From an uncultured Collinsella sp. (GTDB lineage: Bacteria; Actinomycetota; Coriobacteriia; Coriobacteriales; Coriobacteriaceae), in NCBI GenBank assembly GCA_958450865.1, contig CAUDNY010000009.1:1-52542 (forward strand): a stretch of DNA of 52,542 bases, in the 5' to 3' direction. Positions 25,079 to 34,286 of this stretch are shown here, piece after piece. The notes beneath the pieces are model-generated. The model did no database searches. It was not told the origin of the DNA and saw only the letters and a list, made by a program, of their open reading frames with translations. The number at the start of each line of letters is the position of its first letter. Position 1 is the first letter of the stretch. A program made the position numbers and the translations under genes.

Positions 25079-26664
25079 TCAATCGTCCAATAAATCCATG
25101 AACCTCTTGTCGGTAAACACATAGGCAGGAAGGTTGTAAAGCGGGGCAACCCGTTTTACTGAATGAGTCTTGTCGTAGTATTTCTGAACAATAATCGAGG
25201 CCGTTGAAACCGAGTCTATTCCGTCGACCGCATCAACCATATCTCGTACGCCAAATTCTTCGCCAACTTCGACTGTTTGTGCAAACTCTTTTGCAAGACG
25301 CCTCATTTTCTGCTGGTATTCAGCCCGCTCCCTGCGATCGCGCGCTTGCTCTATGCGCCAATCGGCATCCCAACAAAACCTATCCATTTTTGGATTATCT
25401 GGCACGCTGGCGCAGAACGCTTCAAGCTCAGCCCTGCCTTCTTTCCATGTAGCCTCTTTCTGCTCAAAGTTCGCCTCGGCCTCTTTAAGCGCCAGTTGAG
25501 CATCGTTCTCCTGCTGCTGCAACTTATCGACCTCAACTTTGGCAGGCTCGCTCGAGCCCTCAAGGAGATCGATCCCAATCGACTTGAGCCTGGAATCGAG
25601 CTTTTCTATGCGCTCGGCAAGCTCCGAAAGCTTCTCTTTGCTTGGCGCTTATTGCTAATGTCAAACAGCCTAAACGACTGAAGCTCTTTCTCGCAGCTCG
25701 AAACCTCATTATCAAGGTTGTTCCTCCGCTCTGTCAGCTGCTCTCGCTTGCGCTCCAGGTCCCGGAAGTGATCGTATTTCGAGGTTGCCTCGGCCAGAAC
25801 CTTAGCAATCGAGTCAAGCTTTCGTTGAAGTTTTGCCTTTTCCGCTTCGGCTTGATCTAATTCGTCTTGGTCAGCGAGGCATCGATCAGCAAGCGCGTAG
25901 ACCCTATCCCTCGTCTCGTCCTCTGCCCAAGACTTTGGTTGAAATGGCTGAGGCTTCTCGTCCACGCCCCTGCTCTTTTTGCCGGGAGCATCGCTCTCGT
26001 TTTCTAGCGCGGCGGATGCCGATACCGTTTCCGATCCATTACTAGCATCCAGTCGAATCATCGGAGCAGAATAGACCATCTTCGTTCCCGGATTCTCCTG
26101 CACACCCACAACGTCCGTCACGTCGTCTACGACCAGCATGGATAAATCGACGTTCTTCGCCGCAACAAACGTCACCTTAAACGAAACGTTTTGCTGGCTA
26201 CGCAGCCCTTGGCGCATATCCCAAAGCACACGTGTGACCAAGTTGAAGAGCTGCGGAATACCGCGAGCGATTCGCGTGTCATACATTACGCAATAAGCAT
26301 CGGGCTCCGGATTGTCGATTACGAGCGCCTTGTTACAGCCGCAGAAATCAGCCAAGACAAGGCCCGTCAAATCCCCTTCTCGAAGCATAGGGTAAAGCGC
26401 CTCGTGGATTGCGCTCCTGGGAACAATAAGGTCCTCATCGGCCTCAACCAGGTTATTCAGAAAGCCATCTACAAAGCAGTTGAGATAATCATTCAGATCA
26501 TCAAAGCCGCCCCGCGTGGCAAACTCGGTGAGCTCGGGAACCTTTTCGTTATCGACATGCAGACCGGTCGCAGCGTGATGACGACCATCCCAGGTGATCA
26601 TTCCATCGTCAAAGCAAACGCAATAATCGGACAGAAGGTGGAAAAAAGAAGTCACCAAATCCAT
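25079..26664 (-). pseudogene. Frameshifted coiled-coil protein gene, paralogue of 35691-36725
   Basis: Two overlapping frames make one protein of about 525 residues. The first (ATG 26664, AAAGG upstream, stop 25606-25608) has an N-terminal domain (WDGRHHAATGL, IVPRSAIHEAL, REGDLTGLVLADF, YDTRIARG), a polar linker and a coiled coil. The coiled coil continues in the -1 frame (KEKLSELAERIEKLDSRLK...) and ends at 25079. The switch must lie in 25609-25648. No classical slippery heptamer was seen there, so a one-base indel is likelier than programmed frameshifting; a sequencing error is possible. The N-terminal domain clearly resembles that of the coiled-coil gene in the upstream module. Confidence 0.75.
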
Positions 26665-26770
26665 CTCAATCAACCTTTCGCTTTAGCTCCAGAAGCTACT
26701 TGGCTTCCTTCGGGGCGCTTTCGATGAGTGCTTCGATTCCCTCTATCCCCTCGCCTTGACCGAACACTGC

Positions 26771-26825
26771 TATCAACTTAGCCCATCAACCTCGCCATTT
26801 GTTGAGCAACAAGTGCGAGCGGTAG
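26771..26825. repeat. 55-base direct repeat R2
   Basis: Second copy of R1; the 28-base identical part is 26795-26822. It lies 107 bases upstream of the frameshifted coiled-coil gene. Downstream of R2 on the minus strand a short frame without a start (…FGQGEGIEGIEALIES…) ends before the coiled-coil gene and may be debris of an older gene. Confidence 0.85.
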
Positions 26826-26884
26826 GTATTGGCTATGACCGTTGGGGATTGAATGCAGCAGGCAGAATAAAGTAACCCGATTGC

Positions 26885-27448
26885 CTAAAGGGCTGAAACT
26901 GTCCATTTTCCGGTACTTCCATCCTGGAACAGAGAGAAACCGTCGACAAATTCCCCGGTTTTTGTAGTCAGCAAATACTCCAATGAGTCGCCATGCGACA
27001 ATCCGACAGACCTAGCATAATCTTTATACTTAAAGCGCTTAGGATGAGCAGCTTTCGGGACCAAAAGAGATTCTTTCGCCCCGGGAGCAATTGTCCAATT
27101 AACAGGAACGTTGCAAACAGAAAGAACAATAAACGGATAGGCACCCTTGTTTTCAATTTGCAGAACACTTGCACCATTGGCCGACTCAACAGAAGCCTCA
27201 AATCGCGGAAAACACTCCGCCCTAGTTTCCCAGTCCAGCTTTCTCCTTGCTTCTCCAAGTACCTTTCCGCCAATAAAAAGGCCCGCAATAGTTCCCCAAA
27301 ACTGCAGTACAGAATCTGCGGAAATCCTTGGCTCGACCAGGGGAATCGTATATACAACCTGTAAGACAATCGGAGTGAATAGCATAAACGCTAATACGAC
27401 AAGTATGTTAGTGAATGTTCCCCTCGCCATCTTTTTCCTATTACTCAT
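26885..27448 (-). CDS. Small membrane protein coupled to the metallopeptidase
   Basis: Not recognised. The 187-residue product starts MSNRKKMARG, has two hydrophobic segments (about residues 12-34 and 46-64) and a soluble, beta-rich C-terminal part with IENKGAYPFIVLSVCNVPV, which may be an extracytoplasmic or cytoplasmic sandwich. The ATG at 27448 overlaps the TGA of the upstream metallopeptidase gene (ATGA), so the two are translationally coupled; a longer frame to 27484 would lie inside that gene. It could be substrate, anchor or immunity partner for the peptidase. AT-rich compared with the BREX genes. Confidence 0.75.
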   Translation of the reverse strand: MSNRKKMARGTFTNILVVLAFMLFTPIVLQVVYTIPLVEPRISADSVLQFWGTIAGLFIGGKVLGEARRKLDWETRAECFPRFEASVESANGASVLQIENKGAYPFIVLSVCNVPVNWTIAPGAKESLLVPKAAHPKRFKYKDYARSVGLSHGDSLEYLLTTKTGEFVDGFSLFQDGSTGKWTVSAL

Positions 27449-28095
27449 GCACCCTGCCCGCCAAACCGCGCCTTTCCGACGCACGCTGCTATCAACTTCT
27501 CTTTAAAACGGTCAATTTGCAACAGCTGGACCAAATAGTCAGAAGCAATAGAATCCGCTTGTTTCTCAAGCGGGAGTCTCCTATAAGAAATGGCGTTCTC
27601 TTCAGCAAGAACCGTGTATCCACGCTCGCCAATACCATTGTCGGCCTTACTTTGAAATAATTGAGCGGCCCGAGCTTTCGCGTCTTCTCTCGCTCTTGCT
27701 TGCCTATTGCGATCCGATTCGCTCATCGTGGACAAATCAGTCGCATGGCCAAACTCATGAAGGCACGAGAATAGTAGGAACAGCATATCATCCGAAATAG
27801 AGCGTCTTTGGCGATTGTCACGTATAGACCTTCGAGCGACTTTCAGAATCTGCTCATAATGGCACTTTTTCTGAATCCTATTACCTGGGCCATCTTTCGA
27901 AAGCCCATTCTTTTCAGCATCGAGTATCCATGCCAAATTGGCATCGGTGCAATGCACGGTTACTGGATCATCGGTCACAACGAAGTGGTCCCCATCATCT
28001 ACTTCAGAATCGATTGGAAAAGTCAGCTCGAGCAATTCAGCTAAGCCCCTAGCCAGCTGCAAGCCCGTACATTCATGCAAGAACTGATTACACAC
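27445..28095 (-). CDS. HExxH zinc metallopeptidase (ImmA/IrrE-like)
   Basis: A 216-residue protein with a zinc-peptidase core: CLHEFGHATD at residues 111-120 (His113, Glu114, His117) and LEKQADSIASDYL around 176-188, where Glu177 could be the third ligand. This spacing fits the ImmA/IrrE style of peptidases, which cleave repressors in phage and mobile elements. No helix-turn-helix domain is attached. The start is a GTG at 28095; AGGAG overlaps the stop codon of the pglX first part (stop at 28104-28106), so the gene is embedded in the BREX transcript. The next gene overlaps its stop by 4 bases. Confidence 0.8.
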   Translation of the reverse strand: MCNQFLHECTGLQLARGLAELLELTFPIDSEVDDGDHFVVTDDPVTVHCTDANLAWILDAEKNGLSKDGPGNRIQKKCHYEQILKVARRSIRDNRQRRSISDDMLFLLFSCLHEFGHATDLSTMSESDRNRQARAREDAKARAAQLFQSKADNGIGERGYTVLAEENAISYRRLPLEKQADSIASDYLVQLLQIDRFKEKLIAACVGKARFGGQGA

Positions 28096-28103
28096 AATGA
28101 CTC

Positions 28104-30590
28104 CTACAGTAAGGGGTGACGTTTGAAGTCCCAGGAGGTTTCAAGCGAATCCCAATCGGCCTTAGAGGCATCAAGCGAACGCTGAGATAGATCCGAAATG
28201 CGTTGTTTATCTACCGCTGCAGGCGCAAGATATGGAACCCTGGCGACATCACCAACTTGGCAGTGCATCGTAGAATTGAATAGCTGCAAGACAAATGAAA
28301 ATAGGGACGAGTTTGAATACGCAAGAAGCTCTAGCTGATTATCCGAACTAGGGAAATAACAATGCCCCGAAATATCATAAAAGGTATCTTGCGGAGCGAA
28401 CCTGAAGCTATTTGCACCCGAGGTTAAATCCGTCCACGTGTTCTTTCTTTTCTCGAGAAATGATTCACTCAAGACTCGAGCATGAGGCTGTTGCAGAATC
28501 CAGGTGGGGTCATTTTTATACAAAAGAAGCCATTCAAGATTTCCGTACCACTTACGATAGTCGCCGCCTTTAAGATACTTAATCCACTTCTTATCACTCC
28601 TAGAAGGACGAAAGTCCGATTCGTGCCACAAGCGCAAGTACTTCTCATTTTTAGACGTCTGCATTCCAACTTTGGGATGAGCCACTGAATCGAAGCTGCA
28701 GCCATTTTTAAACGCCGCCAACAATCCACTCCCAAGCCAGTAGGCGATGGGGGTGCCGGGGATCTGCTTGAAGGTCTCGGCGTCGCGGCGGTAGAACCAG
28801 CCGCAGTCGGGGTTTCGGATCGCCTCGAGGGCCTTCGGAGCCTGGACGGAAGCACCAACGAAGTCCGAAAGGCGCACGTAGCCGCCCTTGTAGCCCTTGA
28901 TGAATGAGTTGTGGAACGTGTAGGTGCAGATAGGCACAGTCGCGCCCGCGAAGCCCGAGTACTCAAGCTGGATGAGAGAAGTCAGCGTTCTGTTGTCGAT
29001 AATCTCATTGCGGAGCTTCTCGTAACTTCCGATGAACATCCAGACGAAAGGCGACATGACGCCGCACTCGCCGTGGTCCTTGGCGAGATTGAACATGCGA
29101 ACGACAAAGCTGGAGAACAGGTCGCTCTTGACGTCGGGATAGTTCTTCTTGACCCACCTGGACATGAAGGGGCCGAAGCTGGAGCTGCCCATGTAGGGCG
29201 GGTTGGCGACCACGCAGTCGTGGCGGCGGGAAAGCACCTCGCAGGCATCGAGGGCGCGCTGGAGCCTCTCTTTGGAGCTGCTGCCGAACAGGCCGTCGGT
29301 GCCGGTAAGCGCTATCGCCTCGCGGATCGCGGCGAGGTCGTCCTTTCCCGGGGCGAGCAGCGAGCCCACCTCGTCCAGGTGCGCCAGGGCGTCGAGGAGG
29401 TCCTTCTTCTTCGCCAGGGCGCTGCCGTGCGGGACGTCGCCCTCCCCCAGCGCCACCGGGGCGAGCACGGCGATGTCGGCCTGCACGCCGCGGCCGAAGA
29501 AGCGGCGGTCCAGCTCACGGGCGCACATGGCCAGGGCGAGGCGCGCGATCTGTGCAGCGCGCGGGTCAATCTCCATGCCGTGCAGGTTCTTGGACAGGAC
29601 GAGCCCGGGGATCTCGCGCTCGCGGTAGCCGCGCTCCAGGTACATCTTGGCCAGCAGCTCGAAGGCGTAGACCAGGATGTGGCCCGAACCGCACGCCGGG
29701 TCGCACAGGGAGATGTCCTCGGGACCGCCGATCCTGATGAAGTCCTCGTGCTCGGAGTCGGGCTCGATGTAGTACTCCATCTGGTCGCGCAGGGGGCTTG
29801 CGGGATTGTTGAGCATCCACAGGCGCCCCAGCGAGTTCTGCACCATGTAGCGCACGATCCAGTCGGGCGTGAACAGCTGGGTGGCCGGTCCTATGGTGTC
29901 GGGGGTCTCCTTGGCCTTGGAGGCGAAGAAGGCGTCCTTGACCTCGGAGTTATAGTACTGGTACATCCAGCCCAGGACCTGGACGTTCTTTTCCCAGTCC
30001 TCCTCAGGAATGTCGCCCACCATGCGGCCGATGACGCCGTCGGGGTCCATGAGGTTGGCCGGCAGGAGGAGCGCCATGCAGGCGTCCACGGGCTGGAACA
30101 CGCCGGGCATGCACCCGGAGAGCTCGGCGCACTGGGCCAGGAACAGGTAGCGGAACAGCGGCCCGTCCTCGCCGGCCTGTTTGAGCTCGGCGATGCGCAC
30201 CGGGTCGGCGCCCTCGATCTCCACGTCGAGCGCCTCGTCCACCGCCTGGCTGCCCAGCCCCCAGCTGCCGTCGGCGGCGGGGCGGGTGAACATGCGCACG
30301 CGGGAGGGCAGGAAGTCGTTGACTTCCATGTAGCGCACGGCGGCGATGCGGTTGAACCAGGTGTAGGCCGCACGGTCGCGCAGGTGGGTGAAGCCCTCTT
30401 CGGCGCCGGCGCGCAGCAGAGCGTCGCGCCACTCGGTCTCCTCCGGAGACAGGGCGCGCCCGCCCACCACCGTCGCGCCGGCGGGCTCGGCGCCCTCGGC
30501 CACGCCATAGAGCCTCATGCGGGCCTCGACGCCGGCGATGAGTTCGTTGCGGGCCCAGATGCAGTAGTTCTTGATGGCGGTATCGTTCAT
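28104..30590 (-). CDS. pglX: PglX adenine methyltransferase, N-terminal part (split gene)
   Basis: The BREX-1 adenine-specific DNA methyltransferase that marks host DNA. The 828-residue product has the SAM motif DPACGSGHI at 297-304 and catalytic NPPYMG at 463-468; residues from about 560 on form the target recognition part. It stops at SWDFKRHPLL, a point where intact PglX proteins continue for some 330 more residues. That remainder is at 22784-23752. The ATG at 30590 has GGGGAGA upstream. Codons before residue ~615 (above ~28745) are very GC-rich; those after are clearly AT-richer, suggesting the specificity region was exchanged. Confidence 0.93.
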   Translation of the reverse strand: MNDTAIKNYCIWARNELIAGVEARMRLYGVAEGAEPAGATVVGGRALSPEETEWRDALLRAGAEEGFTHLRDRAAYTWFNRIAAVRYMEVNDFLPSRVRMFTRPAADGSWGLGSQAVDEALDVEIEGADPVRIAELKQAGEDGPLFRYLFLAQCAELSGCMPGVFQPVDACMALLLPANLMDPDGVIGRMVGDIPEEDWEKNVQVLGWMYQYYNSEVKDAFFASKAKETPDTIGPATQLFTPDWIVRYMVQNSLGRLWMLNNPASPLRDQMEYYIEPDSEHEDFIRIGGPEDISLCDPACGSGHILVYAFELLAKMYLERGYREREIPGLVLSKNLHGMEIDPRAAQIARLALAMCARELDRRFFGRGVQADIAVLAPVALGEGDVPHGSALAKKKDLLDALAHLDEVGSLLAPGKDDLAAIREAIALTGTDGLFGSSSKERLQRALDACEVLSRRHDCVVANPPYMGSSSFGPFMSRWVKKNYPDVKSDLFSSFVVRMFNLAKDHGECGVMSPFVWMFIGSYEKLRNEIIDNRTLTSLIQLEYSGFAGATVPICTYTFHNSFIKGYKGGYVRLSDFVGASVQAPKALEAIRNPDCGWFYRRDAETFKQIPGTPIAYWLGSGLLAAFKNGCSFDSVAHPKVGMQTSKNEKYLRLWHESDFRPSRSDKKWIKYLKGGDYRKWYGNLEWLLLYKNDPTWILQQPHARVLSESFLEKRKNTWTDLTSGANSFRFAPQDTFYDISGHCYFPSSDNQLELLAYSNSSLFSFVLQLFNSTMHCQVGDVARVPYLAPAAVDKQRISDLSQRSLDASKADWDSLETSWDFKRHPLL

Positions 30591-30620
30591 GGCGGTCTCC
30601 CCTTCCCCGGTGGTTCTTGG

Positions 30621-33600
30621 TTAGCTCAGACGGATGGCGTCGTTGCCCTGCAACTCGGCGAGCAGACGCGCGCGGAGCTGGGCAAGGTAGGCATCGATGT
30701 CGCTTTCGCTTTCCAGCTTTTTGCGCTCGCCCAGTTCGGCCAGGCGCAGTTTTTTAATCCTGGGCGCAGGCGCGGGCTCGGGATTTGCGGTCGCTGGGGC
30801 ATCCTTACCGGGCTCCTTGATCGTGGTAACGACCTCGCCGGTGGGCGTGACCTCCTTGTGGCGGCTTTCGCGCTGTTGGCGGGCCTTCTCCTCATCGATA
30901 GCCTTATCGATGTTCTCGCATGCGCGATCGCAGTACTCAATCAGCTGCTGCTTCAGCGCGGCAAGCTCGCTGGCCTTGGTAGCAGCGTGAGCGCGGCTCT
31001 CGAACGTCTTGGCCATGCGGCCGGCGTCCTCGATGGCGCGCTCGGCCAGCTTGGCGTAGCCGTCCTGGCCCTGGGCATATTCGTGCACCTGGGCCATCTG
31101 GGCGGCGATGTCGTCCAACGTCTCCTTGCGCTTAGCATCGACCATCTGCTTGTGGGCAGCCATGACGGGCTCCATCAGGTCGTGGAGCTCGCGGACCTCA
31201 CGGTACGGACGCGGATTCTTTAGAATCTGCTCAATGCGCTTGTTGGCCTCGACCGCCTGGGCGTTAGAGTCCATGTAGAAGCCCTCGTCCTTCATAAGGC
31301 CCATAAAGTCAACGGCCTTATCAAAGACGGGCTTTTGGCTCTCAAAGAAGAACGTGACCTGGTCGTAGTCCTCTTTCCAGTCATCCAAATTGTCTTGCGC
31401 TTTTACAACGGCGTTGAACAGTGCCTGGGCGTCGTTCTGGTTGTCCAGCAGGCGCGTGGTCAGCTTAATGCCGTCCTCCAGCACCTTTAGGCCCGGATAC
31501 GGATAGGCCGGGGCCAGGCCCGTAAAGTTGTTGTTCGTGAGCTCCACGCACTCGTTCTTGAAGCCCTTAAGCGTTTCGACCACCGTGGCGGTGAGCTCGT
31601 CCTCGTTGGAAATGTCGCGCTTGGCATCGAAGGTCTCGCGCAGCACCCTGTTGACCTTCTTGATGAGCTCGTCGCTCATCTTGACGCGCTCGCGCACCTG
31701 TGCCTTGTCGGCGTCCTTGCGCAGGAAGGCAACCATACGCGAATCGGCAGGAGCAACATTGGCGCCGGCAGCCGTGATGGTTGCGCGCTGCGAAACCACC
31801 AGCTGCGCCACCACGTTGGCAATGTCGATTTCGCGCCAACCATAGGGGGCACCCTGGAACTTACGCTGCAGGTCACCCATGGTCGTATTCAGCGACAGGC
31901 GCGACTGGGCATGCAAAAAGTCCGCGACCTCCTTCTCGGCGCGGGCGTTCTGGGAGCTCTGGCCGTCGAGCGCCATCTGGCTGGCACCGCGCAGCGTGGC
32001 GCGAATGTCCTCATCGGTCTTGGCGGGATCGGCAATGCAGTCGGCTTTGGTAAAGATGGCATCCGCCAGCTTGGACAGGGCCTGGTCAAACACATCGGCA
32101 GGCTTGGTGGCGCGGACGTTTACTATAGATCCGTCCACAGCCACGTGGGCGCGCAACACGGCCTCCTTCAGCAGTTCGGCCGCCTCGCGCTCGGCATACG
32201 AGGCCTCTTTCATCTTTGCCTGGATAATCTGCTGGGTTGAAAGCGGCAGCGCCTCGGTATTGATGGTCTTGCGGTACTTGCGAATCTTGGCCGCATTCTG
32301 CAGGTCGTCGAAGTAGTCGACGTCGTCAGCGAGCACCACGAGCGCGATACGGTAAGACTTCATGATTAGCTCGGCGTCATCGGCGCGCGAGAGGTCGTCG
32401 GCTACCGTAACCACATTAAGCTTCATACCACCCTGGACCACGCCATAGGCCGAGTCGTCCACATAGCGGTCGAAGGGGAAATCGTTGGCACCCACGCGCA
32501 GCTTGGTAGCCCTATAGACGCCTTCGAAGAGCGACTTTTTAATGCCCTCGATAATCAGGGCCGCATCCACCGGCGTCTCGCTAATGGCGCGCGAGATATC
32601 CTGCTCCTCGTCGGTGAGGAAGTTGTACGTATCGCCCTGACGTGCCACGTAGTTCTCGCGCACCAGACGGTTGAGCGATTCCTTGACGCCGTCCTTAAGA
32701 GCAGCCTTGTCAACATCCATGCCATCGACCATAAGGATGGAGATGTTCTCGACGTTGGACTTGATGTAGTCGATGTAGCGGATCAGATACAGCAGCTTTA
32801 AGACCTTAACGTCCTCGGTCTTAAGACCATGGCCATCCTCGGCCGCACGCTCGGCGCGCGTGACCACCTGGATCACGCCGTGCTCCAGGTCCTTGGCGAT
32901 GGTATCGAAGAAGCGCCAGAACGGCACCAGGGCGCCTACCTCTTGGTCCTGAATGGCCTGGGCCGATTCCTGGAAGGCCGAGAGCATGGAGCGCTCGCCC
33001 GTGGACATGTGCTTGGCCTTGACGCCGTGCTTGCGTACCTCGGTCATAACGTCGGGCAGCACCTTAAACTGGTAGTTCACAAACGGGTAGCTGGCCGTAA
33101 AGTCGTTGCGGCTGGCATAGCCAATCAGGTCGCCGCGCGAGCCGTCAAAGGAGAATACGTTTTTGAGCACGGTGCTCTGGGCCTCATAGTCCTGCTGGAG
33201 CTTTGCCGAGGCGGCATCGTTCTTTTGCAGCACGCGGCGCTGGATAACTTCGTCCACGCTGGAGCTGGAGAGCGAAAGGCGCGTGTTAAAGCGGCCCTGA
33301 ATCTTGGAGAAGTCATCGCCCACAATCATGGCGACCTCGTCGATGGCTTCCTGGCTGGTCACCATGACCCACACGCGGCCACCACAACGGCTGCCCAGCT
33401 CCTCGACGAGCGTCTGCAGCGACAGCATAAGGCTCGTGCTCATGTCGGCATCGGAGCCAATAAACTGGCCCACCTCGTCGGCCATGAACAGCAGACGGAA
33501 CTCGCCACCGCACTCCTCCGCGCGCTTGTCGGCATACTGCTTGACCATCTTGGCAAAGGTGTCGGCAGCGATGGCGTCGTCCTCGGTACCGTCGAACCAG

Positions 33601-34277
33601 TGGCGCGCTGCCTGCTCGCTCATGCCCAGCACCTCTTGCAGGGCCCCGACGATGTCGTCCTCAAAGTAGCTATAGCTCTCGCGGTCCTCGAGCCAGTTGC
33701 CTTCGCTAATGCGCTCGTAGGCATCGCGGAACTCCTGTGTCTTGCCCTTGCTGTCGATATGCTGCTCCAGGCGCGCAAGCTTAAGGTCCTCGCCAAAAAA
33801 GCCCAGGTGCTCAAAGAACACGCGCTCAAAGGCGCGCAGCAGGGCCGTGCGTGAGGTGTCGCCCTCTTTCCACTGGCCGCCCTTGCTGTCGATGTTAAAC
33901 AGGATCGCCTCGGTGGGAACCTCGCAGCAGCGACGAACCCTGGCGGCCACGATGGGGTCGGAAACCTTGCCATCAAAGTAGTCGACGGCGCGCTTGCCGG
34001 CAATCTCATCGTTTTGCAGCAGATACGAGAGCATCTTGAGGAAGTGCGATTTACCGGAGCCAAAGAAGCCGCTGATCCACACGCCCATATTGTCGGTAGG
34101 AACGTCGAGCGCCTTATCGTACGCCTCGAAGAAGTGCGCAAAATGACCCTGCAGCTCGCGCGTCACCACGTACTCGTCGAGCTCCTGGCGCACCGATTCG
34201 TCGCTGGCGTCTTGCACCTTGACGACGCCGTTGATGGAACGGTTGATGTCCTTGGAAAACAGGTCTTGGATAATCAT
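30621..34277 (-). CDS. brxC: BREX system P-loop protein BrxC
   Basis: A 1218-residue BREX component with an ATPase core. The N-terminal IIQDLFSKDINRSINGVVKV is characteristic, the Walker A motif GFFGSGKSHFLK lies at residues 70-81 and the Walker B-like LLFMADEVGQFIG near 285. The C-terminal half is helical with long coiled-coil stretches and ends in a charged region. It is needed for both methylation and phage exclusion in type 1 systems. The ATG at 34277 has AGGAG 6 bases upstream. It sits 9 bases after brxB and 30 before pglX. Length and motifs show no damage. Confidence 0.95.
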   Translation of the reverse strand: MIIQDLFSKDINRSINGVVKVQDASDESVRQELDEYVVTRELQGHFAHFFEAYDKALDVPTDNMGVWISGFFGSGKSHFLKMLSYLLQNDEIAGKRAVDYFDGKVSDPIVAARVRRCCEVPTEAILFNIDSKGGQWKEGDTSRTALLRAFERVFFEHLGFFGEDLKLARLEQHIDSKGKTQEFRDAYERISEGNWLEDRESYSYFEDDIVGALQEVLGMSEQAARHWFDGTEDDAIAADTFAKMVKQYADKRAEECGGEFRLLFMADEVGQFIGSDADMSTSLMLSLQTLVEELGSRCGGRVWVMVTSQEAIDEVAMIVGDDFSKIQGRFNTRLSLSSSSVDEVIQRRVLQKNDAASAKLQQDYEAQSTVLKNVFSFDGSRGDLIGYASRNDFTASYPFVNYQFKVLPDVMTEVRKHGVKAKHMSTGERSMLSAFQESAQAIQDQEVGALVPFWRFFDTIAKDLEHGVIQVVTRAERAAEDGHGLKTEDVKVLKLLYLIRYIDYIKSNVENISILMVDGMDVDKAALKDGVKESLNRLVRENYVARQGDTYNFLTDEEQDISRAISETPVDAALIIEGIKKSLFEGVYRATKLRVGANDFPFDRYVDDSAYGVVQGGMKLNVVTVADDLSRADDAELIMKSYRIALVVLADDVDYFDDLQNAAKIRKYRKTINTEALPLSTQQIIQAKMKEASYAEREAAELLKEAVLRAHVAVDGSIVNVRATKPADVFDQALSKLADAIFTKADCIADPAKTDEDIRATLRGASQMALDGQSSQNARAEKEVADFLHAQSRLSLNTTMGDLQRKFQGAPYGWREIDIANVVAQLVVSQRATITAAGANVAPADSRMVAFLRKDADKAQVRERVKMSDELIKKVNRVLRETFDAKRDISNEDELTATVVETLKGFKNECVELTNNNFTGLAPAYPYPGLKVLEDGIKLTTRLLDNQNDAQALFNAVVKAQDNLDDWKEDYDQVTFFFESQKPVFDKAVDFMGLMKDEGFYMDSNAQAVEANKRIEQILKNPRPYREVRELHDLMEPVMAAHKQMVDAKRKETLDDIAAQMAQVHEYAQGQDGYAKLAERAIEDAGRMAKTFESRAHAATKASELAALKQQLIEYCDRACENIDKAIDEEKARQQRESRHKEVTPTGEVVTTIKEPGKDAPATANPEPAPAPRIKKLRLAELGERKKLESESDIDAYLAQLRARLLAELQGNDAIRLS

Positions 34278-34286
34278 CTGTCGCTC

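Noticed and set aside
25606..25651. Programmed -1 ribosomal frameshifting
   Set aside because: No slippery heptamer or clear downstream stem-loop was seen in the overlap; treated as a probable mutation or error.
22784..28104. Insertion sequence as the cause of the pglX split
   Set aside because: No transposase frame and no terminal inverted repeats with target duplication were found at 23753-23800 or 28080-28110.
28911..31223. A 770-codon open frame on the plus strand opposite pglX and brxC
   Set aside because: It is antisense to two clear BREX genes, crosses their junction, and has Gly/His/Val/Leu-rich composition typical of mirror frames in GC-rich DNA.
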